A stretch of DNA of 64,000 bases from the IMG/VR virus record IMGVR_UViG_3300006919_000043, positions 1 through 64,000 of that record; one strand, given 5' to 3'. Numbering within the stretch: position 1 is the stretch's first letter; each line of letters opens with the position of its first letter. Origin of the DNA: a virus. The notes under the pieces are model-generated. The model was not told where the DNA came from and searched no databases. It saw only the letters and a program-made list of their open reading frames with translations. Of the stretch, positions 8,170 to 15,420 are shown one piece after another. Position numbers and translations under genes: made by a program.

Positions 8170-9552
8170 ATGACCAGCCAAAACCGCACAACAGCGAGCC
8201 AATTTCGCCAGCACATTGATATACACCCGACCCCTATAATAGAGCGAGGGAACCCCAATATGACGATTGACGGAGAAAGAAACGAATGGTATTACAATGA
8301 GAAATACTCATTGATTAATCCAACGAATAAGAATGTGAGAATAAACATCATGGATGTAGCAAAGCACCTGTGCTTGAACACAAACTGGGAGGCACTTGCC
8401 GAAGAAGCATACAATTATGCTATTCGTGAAGGTGAGCGACCAACCAAGAAAAGCACCAGTAACAGTATCAGCAAACACATGTGTGCTATGTGGCAAAAGA
8501 CTGACGAAATGAGAGGTAAGTATCGTGGTGTAAGAGGCACTATTCGCATATCACAAAGCAAGCAAGGTTGTAAGAGCGCACGGGCTTCACCATCGTATGG
8601 TATTACTATGTCCGTGCATGACAAATCAGCATACACATACCGATCTATCTTTGTGCTGTTTCATGAGATTATCCACTGTTCACAATTGTATGGATATGAT
8701 TGCCATAGAGATAAGAAAAAGCGACCACACGACATCATGTTCAACCGTATGATGCTCAAACTAATGCAACCATACTTCAACCTAACAGACGACCAGTGTA
8801 ATGTGTTTGAGCAGGGCTACAAGCGAGGTAATGGATATGCGCCCAGTCGCAAGATTGAGCGTGTTGTTCAACATAAGTTTCAACACGGTATGGCAGGGAA
8901 TCATGCTATCACAAACTTCTTCCATCTTTGGACACGAAAAGCCCAGCATAAATTAAGTGGGAGGAAATCAAAAGATCCCGAGCGCACACATGCTATGAGG
9001 TATTTGACTGACATCGAGAAGCGCATGGAGAATGAGCATGGTGACGACTGGTGTAGCGATGATGAGTATTTCATCAAGTGCCGTGAATACTACGACAGCA
9101 AATTTCCTTTTGACCAGCCACGCATGAGTTGTTTTCGTGGTATTACAGCACACATTGTCAAGAAATTCAAGGCCATGAAGGTAATGCACCTTAGCAAGTT
9201 AGCACAGCCCGAACAGGATGCGTGGTTTGCTATCATGTATGACTGTATGGATGAATGGAATACATGGTCTTACAATACCAGTGATGCACGCTACAATGGA
9301 CTCAAGCGATTGGAGGATTACTTATCCCGTGATTTGACACAAGCCTCCCAGCAAGTAAAACCATTCAGTGAGCATATACCACAGCCACAGGAACCACAGC
9401 CAGTGGTTACATACACATCATGGTTCGATGCCCCAATAGAGGCGATTGTAGCGGCCATTAGACAGGCTCAACCATCAGTGGTGCTGACAGGACATGAATC
9501 AAGATTGGCTCTCATACGAGTCTGTGATAGATACAGGATTGAGTTATCATGA
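8170..9552 (+). CDS. SprT-like zinc metalloprotein (HExxH), 460 aa
   Basis: ATG 8170 lies 9 nt after GGAGG (8156-8160); an in-frame TTG at 8164 is an alternative. The core is HEIIH at residues 165-169 with a further HDIMF near 187, the arrangement of SprT/Spartan-type metallopeptidases (two His and the catalytic Glu, third His downstream). Cellular members digest proteins crosslinked to DNA; viral members are poorly known. About 260 residues follow, with a Pro-rich linker near 410 (PQPQEPQP) and a short C-terminal domain. A role in clearing DNA-bound host proteins or in virion processing is inference. Confidence 0.65.
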   Translation: MTSQNRTTASQFRQHIDIHPTPIIERGNPNMTIDGERNEWYYNEKYSLINPTNKNVRINIMDVAKHLCLNTNWEALAEEAYNYAIREGERPTKKSTSNSISKHMCAMWQKTDEMRGKYRGVRGTIRISQSKQGCKSARASPSYGITMSVHDKSAYTYRSIFVLFHEIIHCSQLYGYDCHRDKKKRPHDIMFNRMMLKLMQPYFNLTDDQCNVFEQGYKRGNGYAPSRKIERVVQHKFQHGMAGNHAITNFFHLWTRKAQHKLSGRKSKDPERTHAMRYLTDIEKRMENEHGDDWCSDDEYFIKCREYYDSKFPFDQPRMSCFRGITAHIVKKFKAMKVMHLSKLAQPEQDAWFAIMYDCMDEWNTWSYNTSDARYNGLKRLEDYLSRDLTQASQQVKPFSEHIPQPQEPQPVVTYTSWFDAPIEAIVAAIRQAQPSVVLTGHESRLALIRVCDRYRIELS

Positions 9553-9707
9553 GGCCATACAGAAACCCAGTCGGTGAATGCGTTGTATGCGGTGAATCCT
9601 ATTATGCAAATAGCCACGATGAAAACGGTGTTCATTATCACGATAAATACGGTGTATGTTCGGGCAAATGCTGGCGAATCAAGAGCAAGAAGGAGGATAA
9701 GAAATGA
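9549..9707 (+). CDS. small zinc-ribbon protein, 52 aa
   Basis: A short gene coupled on both sides by ATGA overlaps (9549-9552 and 9704-9707). The product has CVVC near residues 11-14 and CSGKC near 37-41, a compact treble-clef or zinc-ribbon pattern, with His residues between and a Lys-rich C-terminal tail. Coupling and Cys spacing make it very likely real. Function unknown. Confidence 0.65.
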   Translation: MRPYRNPVGECVVCGESYYANSHDENGVHYHDKYGVCSGKCWRIKSKKEDKK

Positions 9708-10303
9708 ATCTATTTTTCCTCCATCGTTTGGCGTGGCTTGCTGGCATTATGCACTGCGACAAACATGTGCCTAAGATGATTGTTGAAACATGTCAAATGC
9801 TATCAACGGCTCTCATGAAGCACACAGGACTGGGAGAGTTAATGCCGATGCGTGTTGACGGTAAGACCCCCTATTCGGGCAATAGTTATCCACACCATCC
9901 CAGCACTAAGTGGGTGGGCTTGACAAGAGCAAACTACCAGTGGGCTGTCGATCTGGGAATGTCATTACTCAATGAATACGAAAAGAGATTCGGCAAGACT
10001 CATGGTTGCACTGATGCTCTCCATCATTTCGCACAAAACGCTGATTGGATTCCGGACTTGACTGATGGAGTAATTACACCTATGGCACTGGCTATGGCTA
10101 CCCAGTATGATTACATCATTGAGGAACACCAGCACACCGACCGTGTGCAAGCATACCGTGATTTCTATGTCGCTGATAAGATACGATTCGCTAAGTGGGA
10201 AAAGGGCACACCAGCCCCACGCTGGTGGACAGAAGCCCTTGCTATACCACAGCCCACCGAACCCAGCAAACCGTTGGTTAAATACCCCGAACCCACTGGG
10301 TGA
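9704..10303 (+). CDS. conserved phage-type hypothetical protein, 199 aa
   Basis: GGAGG (9692-9696) lies 7 nt before ATG 9704. The N-terminal part contains CDKHVPKMIVETCQMLSTAL, then HP and WVGLTRANYQWA. This pattern recurs in a family of uncharacterised proteins in marine phages that I recognise by its D-K-H-x-x-K-M-I-x-E-T signature. The invariant Asp, Lys, His and Glu suggest an enzyme, but I know no demonstrated activity. It sits after a SprT-like gene and a zinc ribbon. Confidence 0.6.
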   Translation: MNLFFLHRLAWLAGIMHCDKHVPKMIVETCQMLSTALMKHTGLGELMPMRVDGKTPYSGNSYPHHPSTKWVGLTRANYQWAVDLGMSLLNEYEKRFGKTHGCTDALHHFAQNADWIPDLTDGVITPMALAMATQYDYIIEEHQHTDRVQAYRDFYVADKIRFAKWEKGTPAPRWWTEALAIPQPTEPSKPLVKYPEPTG

Positions 10304-10307
10304 TGAT

Positions 10308-10940
10308 ATGGCGAAGAAGAACAATATTCCGAAAGCACACCGAAATCCACCAAAACCAAAGGCGGAAAAGAAGAAGCGAAAGAAAAACCGCTTCGTTGAT
10401 TTAGAACAGATCCGAAGGTTGTTCACCACTAATCATTACGATGAAGAAACGCCCGAAACATTTGTCGTGAGCGAAGTTTTCTCTTGCTACAAACACCCCA
10501 AAGGCAAGCACAAGCCACTGGCATCTTCAATCAAGCAAGCCATCCGAAGAGAATGGAAACGCTGGGAAAAGCCCACATCAAAGGAGAGGCGACAGAAACA
10601 ATACAATCCTTACGACAACCCCGATATTACCCACCACATGAACCCAAGTGATAGGGCAACGATGATGAGGGTTGAATACCCTCAAGGAAAGCATGTTTAT
10701 GATAATTTTCAAAAGCAAAAGAATCCGCACAATGCGCTGGGTAATGTTGATGCTTTAGCACGAAAGATACAGCGAGATCTGACAAAGACAGAACAGCAAA
10801 TCCAGCGACTAAAGAAGGAATTACTTGCGGCTCAAACCAACCAATTGCGACTACAACAAAAACAGGGCAAACTCAACAATTTCCTTCAACATGATATGAC
10901 CGTTGAAGTAATTTCTCTTGTCGAAAACGACCTGCAATAA
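10308..10940 (+). CDS. basic coiled-coil protein, 210 aa
   Basis: The start is ATG 10308, just after the previous stop; the longer frame from 10107 lies inside the upstream gene. The first ~35 residues are very basic (KPKAEKKKRKKNRF), suited to DNA or RNA binding. Residues ~145-200 form a Gln- and Lys-rich coiled coil with Leu heptads. The middle is hydrophilic. It may be a DNA-bridging or scaffold protein, which is inference. Confidence 0.58.
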   Translation: MAKKNNIPKAHRNPPKPKAEKKKRKKNRFVDLEQIRRLFTTNHYDEETPETFVVSEVFSCYKHPKGKHKPLASSIKQAIRREWKRWEKPTSKERRQKQYNPYDNPDITHHMNPSDRATMMRVEYPQGKHVYDNFQKQKNPHNALGNVDALARKIQRDLTKTEQQIQRLKKELLAAQTNQLRLQQKQGKLNNFLQHDMTVEVISLVENDLQ

Positions 10941-10952
10941 GGTGGGTTGTTC

Positions 10953-11297
10953 GTGACAAAACGCAAGCCACTCGATGTCTATGAATCCGATTTTATGGCG
11001 GCTGAAAGACATTACAGGAAAAAGAAAGACGACTGGGAATCAGTCATACAAGAATTACATGCCGATAGAGGATTGCTTCTCGGTTCGACACAATACGGTG
11101 ACTTCACTGGGGTTGAGCGTTGTGAATCATTATCCAAGATCGACACGGCCATTAAAGAAGCACATGAACACATAGCATGGTTGCGGGTGCTTCGTGACAA
11201 AACGGTGAGCATACCTTTCCCATACAAAAATAGAGCGAGGCGTGTTAGAAGGAGAGTGTCGGCACTTAGTGACGAAGCACTGGGGGTGAGTGAATGA
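10953..11297 (+). CDS. hypothetical basic protein, 114 aa
   Basis: GTG 10953 is preferred because AAGGTGG (10939-10945) lies 7 nt upstream; an in-frame TTG at 10947 is too close. The product is helical, with a basic C-terminal segment (RARRVRRRVSAL). The stop overlaps the next start by ATGA. No known domain. Confidence 0.55.
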   Translation: MTKRKPLDVYESDFMAAERHYRKKKDDWESVIQELHADRGLLLGSTQYGDFTGVERCESLSKIDTAIKEAHEHIAWLRVLRDKTVSIPFPYKNRARRVRRRVSALSDEALGVSE

Positions 11298-11572
11298 TAT
11301 TATGGACTGACCCCGAAGATGAACAGCGAGTTTGCTACATCAGCATTAGTGACGCTGACCGTGCTGGCTGGCACGAAGCACTGGTCAAATTCCCCGATGA
11401 AGAGGATTTGGCACTGGCTACAAATATACTCAAAGAACAAGGATATGTTCGACCCAATAATAGGTGGGGTCGCAATTCATGGCACAAGGAGGAATCCACA
11501 TACATGAGGAAAACCGAAACCTATTGGACTATCAAAATGCGTAAAGGTGGTGAGGATGATGGAGATAATTAA
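11294..11572 (+). CDS. hypothetical protein, 92 aa
   Basis: ATG 11294 overlaps the previous stop and has GGGGGTGA about 5 nt upstream. The product has an acidic N-terminal half and a basic middle, ending in an acidic GEDDGDN tail. There is no recognisable domain. It overlaps the next gene by 17 nt. Confidence 0.55.
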   Translation: MILWTDPEDEQRVCYISISDADRAGWHEALVKFPDEEDLALATNILKEQGYVRPNNRWGRNSWHKEESTYMRKTETYWTIKMRKGGEDDGDN

Positions 11573-11738
11573 GACAGAAGGAATAACTGATGTGGATTGC
11601 CCCGATTGTGGGAGTCCTATGTATCGCTGGACTGATGGAGATCATCCAGTTAAGGGAATGACACCAAGACTCAAATGCACACAATGTGGTCGTTGGATAT
11701 ACCACACGCACCGTGTAATGGAGGCGATGGATAAATGA
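11556..11738 (+). CDS. small two-CxxC zinc-ribbon protein, 60 aa
   Basis: ATG 11556 or 11559 follows AGGTGG (11545-11550) at 5 or 8 nt; a GTG at 11547 lies inside that site. The product has CPDC near residue 15 and CTQC near 42, separated by ~24 residues, a standard zinc-ribbon spacing, with aromatic residues around each pair. It resembles zinc ribbons that bind nucleic acid or RNA polymerase subunits, but no family is certain. Coupled to the next gene by ATGA. Confidence 0.62.
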   Translation: MMEIIKTEGITDVDCPDCGSPMYRWTDGDHPVKGMTPRLKCTQCGRWIYHTHRVMEAMDK

Positions 11739-12403
11739 CGACAGAAGTGGATATTGGTGCTTTACCACAGCCCAGTGAAGATGATTTTGTTTGGGCACAC
11801 AGACTATGGAATACCTTAGTCGTTAGTGACGAAACACAGGGTGTTTCGGGTGGCGTTTGGGATATGCCTAATGTTGGCCGTTACAGGAGAACGGGCGTTG
11901 CTGAATTGACACTGATAGAGATTCATGGGAACATGGCGGCTGATAGGTTCGGCATTACGCTATGGCATAAGCATGATTGGATTAGATTACTCGCTGACAG
12001 GATTGGGTGGTTTGTGCATAGTGATAAGGTTGAGAAGGCTGACTTCAATGAAGAAGCACAAGATCAAGACGAACCAGCATTAGAGGACATAGGGCGAGTA
12101 TTTGCTTGCGGTTGTGGCATGGTCTATACTTTACTGGATAATACAGCACAAGAAACGAGGCTCAAGGTGCCCGATGATGGATTGTGTTTGAATCCTAATT
12201 GCGACTTAATTATACCAGCACCGCACGCTGGTGTTCTAAACGCTGTGAATGATACAGCCGTGATTGCTAAAATGCAAGCACAGGAATACATTGAAATTGC
12301 TATGGATGAAGATGAATACCCTGCCCCACCGTTGGACACAAACGACGGGGATTTAGAGGCACTAATTGGCGAGCCGTTCACCGTTTTGAGCGAAGAAGAA
12401 TAA
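11735..12403 (+). CDS. hypothetical protein with C-terminal Cys cluster, 222 aa
   Basis: ATGA overlap with the zinc ribbon before it. The N-terminal ~100 residues are a mixed fold rich in Trp. Around residues 125-160, FACGCGMVY and CLNPNCDLI give a Cx1C plus CxxxxC pattern for one zinc. The last ~45 residues are acidic. Not recognised. It is followed by a TATA-like element. Confidence 0.55.
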   Translation: MTTEVDIGALPQPSEDDFVWAHRLWNTLVVSDETQGVSGGVWDMPNVGRYRRTGVAELTLIEIHGNMAADRFGITLWHKHDWIRLLADRIGWFVHSDKVEKADFNEEAQDQDEPALEDIGRVFACGCGMVYTLLDNTAQETRLKVPDDGLCLNPNCDLIIPAPHAGVLNAVNDTAVIAKMQAQEYIEIAMDEDEYPAPPLDTNDGDLEALIGEPFTVLSEEE

Positions 12404-12411
12404 TCGGCATG

Positions 12412-12419
12412 TTAATATA
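12412..12419 (+). promoter_or_regulatory. TATA-like element, possible leaderless promoter
   Basis: TTAATATA is centred 26-27 nt before the ATG at 12442, the distance expected between an archaeal TATA box and the first transcribed base. The mRNA for the 57-aa protein could therefore begin at or next to its start codon. No strong Shine-Dalgarno precedes 12442, which fits. The BRE is weak. Confidence 0.4.
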
Positions 12420-12441
12420 GGCTACCCTGTGTGGATAGACC

Positions 12442-12615
12442 ATGACAGGAGAGAACCCCCCGATTACAGGATTAAAATGCGTTGGCTGTGGCCGACCTAT
12501 GATAGCAAACCCAACCCGTGCTGATATTGCGAAGCAGGGCGAGAATGACAGTAAAAGATGCACCACTTGTATTGAAGTGGGCGATCTTTTCCTTATACTG
12601 GGGGGAGAGGCTTGA
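12442..12615 (+). CDS. small zinc-finger protein, 57 aa
   Basis: A short gene in the 208-nt gap between 12403 and 12612. The product has CVGC near residues 13-16 and CTTC near 40-43, with a short helix-forming stretch between and a hydrophobic C terminus. The stop overlaps the TTG start of the next gene. The paired CxxC motifs and the coupling support it. The start may be leaderless (TATA at 12412-12419). Confidence 0.6.
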   Translation: MTGENPPITGLKCVGCGRPMIANPTRADIAKQGENDSKRCTTCIEVGDLFLILGGEA

Positions 12616-12851
12616 GCGAAGAATTTACTCATACAATTGTTGCACACCAATATAGAGTTTGGCCGCACGAATACGAAGAAAGATACATTCAACATGGTGT
12701 TCTTGAAGAAACATCCGTTTCCGATGATAATGATGTGGTATATGACGGTGAATGGCGGGATGATGGAGAGCGTATGATGCGTTCTTTCATCGTTGGTTAT
12801 TTGACCGAAGAACAGGCTGATTTGATTAGAAAATGGAAGGTGATTTACTGA
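12612..12851 (+). CDS. small hypothetical protein, 79 aa
   Basis: TTG start at 12612, overlapping the previous stop as TTGA and preceded by the strong G-rich site GGGGGAGAGG (12601-12610). No ATG is present in the first third of the frame. The product is acidic with aromatic residues and no known motif. Its stop overlaps the next start (TGATG). Confidence 0.55.
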   Translation: MSEEFTHTIVAHQYRVWPHEYEERYIQHGVLEETSVSDDNDVVYDGEWRDDGERMMRSFIVGYLTEEQADLIRKWKVIY

Positions 12852-13642
12852 TGAGTAAGAAGAGATTTACAGAATTTGTTGAAGCATTAGATGATGGTCA
12901 AATAGAGTCAATGACTGGCGTTGGGGCAACCTTGCGTGATTTTGGCACATGTCTTGAGGCTGAATGGCTGAAAAGGAACGGTAAATTACTCAATGCTGAT
13001 GAACGCAAAGAGAACGATGGCCGACCTAATGCTGTCGCCAACCCAGTGGTTGATGTCGAAATACCGAATGTAATGTTCGTTACCCTTCAACCATGTGACG
13101 AGAACAATAAGACGAGGGGGCATGGCTATGCTAACGATGTCGGATTGTCGGATAAAGTCAAGACTGGTAATGTTCCACCCACACTGGTAGCGGAGATCTT
13201 GCTTGACAAACTAATTGGTATGCTTAACGGTAAGGTTGCTGACAAAGCACTTACCCAAGTCAAAGAAGCATTGAAGTCGGGTATGACCGTTGACAACGGT
13301 AAATTCAAATTCAACAAAGATGCGGCACCGCCACTAAAGCACGCTGTTGAAGTGGCCGAATGGATGGCTGAATTAAAGACATCATTCGTGGGCACTACCA
13401 ACGGTGCTACACACACCAGCATGGCTGTTGTGCCTATTCCTATGGATTACTCCACTCCACCAATAGCACAAACCGACACGGCAGACATCCCATCCCCTGC
13501 CGATGTGTTATTGCCGATTCCGGCCAACGGGGGTTCGGCTGATGTTTCGGCACAAACAGTGGAGGCAAGCCCCGATGTGGTCGCATCGGGCAATCCACCT
13601 TCTTTTATTGATGTATTTGGACAAATGGAGGGGGTCGAATGA
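12851..13642 (+). CDS. hypothetical protein with Pro-rich C-terminal tail, 263 aa
   Basis: ATG 12851 follows GGAAGGTGA (12835-12843) at ~7 nt; the in-frame ATG 12833 lies inside the upstream gene. Residues 1-185 look globular, with a helical second half. From ~195 the chain is Pro/Ala/Val-rich and probably disordered, ending in a short segment FIDVFGQMEG that could be a docking peptide, for example a PIP-like clamp-binding motif (Q-M with aromatic neighbours). That reading is speculative. Confidence 0.55.
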   Translation: MSKKRFTEFVEALDDGQIESMTGVGATLRDFGTCLEAEWLKRNGKLLNADERKENDGRPNAVANPVVDVEIPNVMFVTLQPCDENNKTRGHGYANDVGLSDKVKTGNVPPTLVAEILLDKLIGMLNGKVADKALTQVKEALKSGMTVDNGKFKFNKDAAPPLKHAVEVAEWMAELKTSFVGTTNGATHTSMAVVPIPMDYSTPPIAQTDTADIPSPADVLLPIPANGGSADVSAQTVEASPDVVASGNPPSFIDVFGQMEGVE

Positions 13643-13917
13643 ACCTTCAAGAAGTAATTGCTAAACTACAATTTATACTCGATGATGAGGAAATTATGTC
13701 TTACATTCACGAAAAAGAAGCGGCGCATGAAGATTTCAATGGTGAAAAACTGGCGTGGAATGAACAGAAAGGCTGGACTGTCCAAGAGGTTCTTGATGCA
13801 CAGGCCGAAGCCTATAATCAATTGAGTGCTGGTAATGAAACCTTAGACAGATCTGACTTCTCCGATGCGGAATGGGCTGAATGGATTGAAGAGATTTTAC
13901 AGGAGGAATCGGCATGA
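13639..13917 (+). CDS. acidic hypothetical protein, 92 aa
   Basis: GGAGGGGG lies just upstream and ATGA couples it to the gene before. The product is strongly acidic and helical throughout, with repeated Glu/Asp and Trp residues. Small acidic proteins of this type in viruses can mimic DNA or act as anti-defence factors, but nothing here is specific. Function unknown. Confidence 0.55.
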   Translation: MNLQEVIAKLQFILDDEEIMSYIHEKEAAHEDFNGEKLAWNEQKGWTVQEVLDAQAEAYNQLSAGNETLDRSDFSDAEWAEWIEEILQEESA

Positions 13918-14303
13918 GTGATTCACCACAAGACACCAACATTTACTATGCCCGTATCAAGAAACTTCAAGAGTCTATTGACGAATTAGAACATGAACAT
14001 CAGCGCATGATTAAATGGATGGAGGGCATTGATGAAAGGCTCGGTGCGGTTGAAACAACCACCCATGATGAACAAATAGAGCGTAAATTAAACACGGCTG
14101 TTTGTGATAAGGTGGGAAAGACCATTGAAGATGCCATAGATGATGCACTTTCTTTTATTGATGTCGGTTCTCTTATGGTTGAAACCGCCAAAGCGGTCGA
14201 GGAATTGCATGAGAAATTGACGGAAAAATATCCCAATATGTATTTCGGCCAAGATCAGTTAGTCCGAAGGATGAATAAATGGAGGCGAGATAGTGTCCGA
14301 TAA
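13914..14303 (+). CDS. coiled-coil protein, 129 aa
   Basis: GGAGG precedes ATG 13914, which overlaps the previous stop. Residues ~12-50 form a long amphipathic helix (KKLQESIDELEHEHQRMIKW) and later parts also look helical, so an oligomeric coiled coil is likely. The C terminus is basic. No family recognised. Overlaps the next gene by 11 nt. Confidence 0.55.
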   Translation: MSDSPQDTNIYYARIKKLQESIDELEHEHQRMIKWMEGIDERLGAVETTTHDEQIERKLNTAVCDKVGKTIEDAIDDALSFIDVGSLMVETAKAVEELHEKLTEKYPNMYFGQDQLVRRMNKWRRDSVR

Positions 14304-14607
14304 TCGTTACAATCAATCCTTGCATGGTAAGATTGAAACATCTTTCAGTGCTGGTGAAGAAGTCCATGTCTTGACACAAGATGCCCATGATAGCCGCATA
14401 ATGAACATTAGAGTCTATCGTGTTGCGCCAAACAGGACAGGTCATGTCGGTTACACAAAGAAGGGATTTTATCTTACAGAAGATGAAGCACTGGAATTGC
14501 GTGACATGCTCAATAAGTTACTAAGCGAGGAAAACATGTCCGAATTGTTTGATAAGACGGACAAAAAAATGAAGCCAGTATCTAACAAATTGGAGGCTAA
14601 AGAATGA
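14293..14607 (+). CDS. possible PC4-like nucleic-acid-binding protein, 104 aa
   Basis: GTG 14293 lies 7 nt after GGAGG (14281-14285). Residues ~35-75 show beta strands then a Lys-Lys-Gly turn and a helix (IRVYRVAP, then KKGFYLTEDEALELRDML), which recalls the PC4/p15 coactivator fold that binds single-stranded DNA. The match is by eye and could be coincidence. The C-terminal ~30 residues are basic. Confidence 0.45.
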   Translation: MSDNRYNQSLHGKIETSFSAGEEVHVLTQDAHDSRIMNIRVYRVAPNRTGHVGYTKKGFYLTEDEALELRDMLNKLLSEENMSELFDKTDKKMKPVSNKLEAKE

Positions 14608-15080
14608 AGCCAAAGGCATTTTCTCAAGAATGGAAAGATTCGTATTTAGAAAAGTGTTACGATCTTGCTAATCACTTAATCGCCAGCGAAGGTTGGCGAC
14701 TGGCACCACCCATTGAAGGGGAATTAGATACATGGGTCGGGATATGCGATACTGCACACGACTTATGGCTGAATGCCGTTGGTCGCATAGGCAGGGCACC
14801 ACAGCCGTTGCTTGTGGATTGCCTGTATATATGTGCTAAACTGTCGGGCAACCGTGTTGGTATCAAGGCCATCAAGCGTGCGACTAAGGATTTGTGGGGC
14901 AAGAGCATAGAGGTATTGCCCCTTGACAGGAGAAGGGATAACAGGCGTTGGGTATGGGCATATCGCTACGAGATACTACAACACTATCCCGATGAAGCCG
15001 CATGGGAGGATTTCGTAGGTGCGTGGAGAGATAAAGTAGTCGATCCTGCATACTTTGATGAGGGTGAAAATCATGATTAG
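14604..15080 (+). CDS. helical protein, faintly TFB/cyclin-like, 158 aa
   Basis: Coupled by ATGA, with GGAGG upstream. The middle segment (LLVDCLYICAKLSGNRVGIK followed by AIKRATKDLWGKS) resembles one cyclin-box repeat of archaeal TFB/TFIIB, where a helix ending in AxxL is followed by a short loop and a recognition helix. There is no zinc ribbon or second repeat, so it would not be a full TFB. It may be an all-helical protein of another kind. Confidence 0.45.
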   Translation: MKPKAFSQEWKDSYLEKCYDLANHLIASEGWRLAPPIEGELDTWVGICDTAHDLWLNAVGRIGRAPQPLLVDCLYICAKLSGNRVGIKAIKRATKDLWGKSIEVLPLDRRRDNRRWVWAYRYEILQHYPDEAAWEDFVGAWRDKVVDPAYFDEGENHD

Positions 15081-15130
15081 AGAATGGTTAGATCTGGTGT
15101 TTCGGCTCATAACATGGGATTGGTGATAGG

Positions 15131-15418
15131 ATGTTAGGTATTGACGAAGATGGATTTGAAATAGGCGCACGATGGGTGAACAATCACACTGGTGATGTAG
15201 CACGAATGGTGGGGGCTAACACTGTATGTATCGGCAATCGTGGTGTTCGTGTCTTTCGCTTAGAGTATGAAGATGGTTCGATATACAAAAGGGAGGCTGT
15301 CAAGTATAAGTTTGATTTTATCAGCAATTACGATGAGGAATCACTAAGAAAACATTTCACACATTTACCACCACTGGCCGAACATCTTGCCAGTATTTTA
15401 CCGGATAGCGAGGAATGA
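15131..15418 (+). CDS. hypothetical protein, 95 aa
   Basis: ATG 15131 is the only reasonable start; GGTGAT (15122-15127) is 3 nt away, which is short. A 50-nt gap before it holds no convincing gene. The first ~55 residues look like a small beta-barrel (SH3-like) with several Gly-containing turns, then a helical tail. Not recognised. Confidence 0.5.
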   Translation: MLGIDEDGFEIGARWVNNHTGDVARMVGANTVCIGNRGVRVFRLEYEDGSIYKREAVKYKFDFISNYDEESLRKHFTHLPPLAEHLASILPDSEE

Positions 15419-15420
15419 GC

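Noticed and set aside
9704-10303. Pyrimidine dimer glycosylase (DenV-like)
   Set aside because: Size and a few charged residues recall it, but the sequence pattern differs from T4 endonuclease V, so only a conserved phage family is claimed.
10107-10307. Longer N-terminal extension of the basic coiled-coil protein
   Set aside because: The extra 67 codons lie inside the upstream gene in another frame; ATG 10308 follows that gene's stop directly.
15073-15126. 17-codon frame between 15080 and 15131
   Set aside because: It overlaps the previous stop and could be a coupling peptide, but 17 codons without a motif are too few to call.
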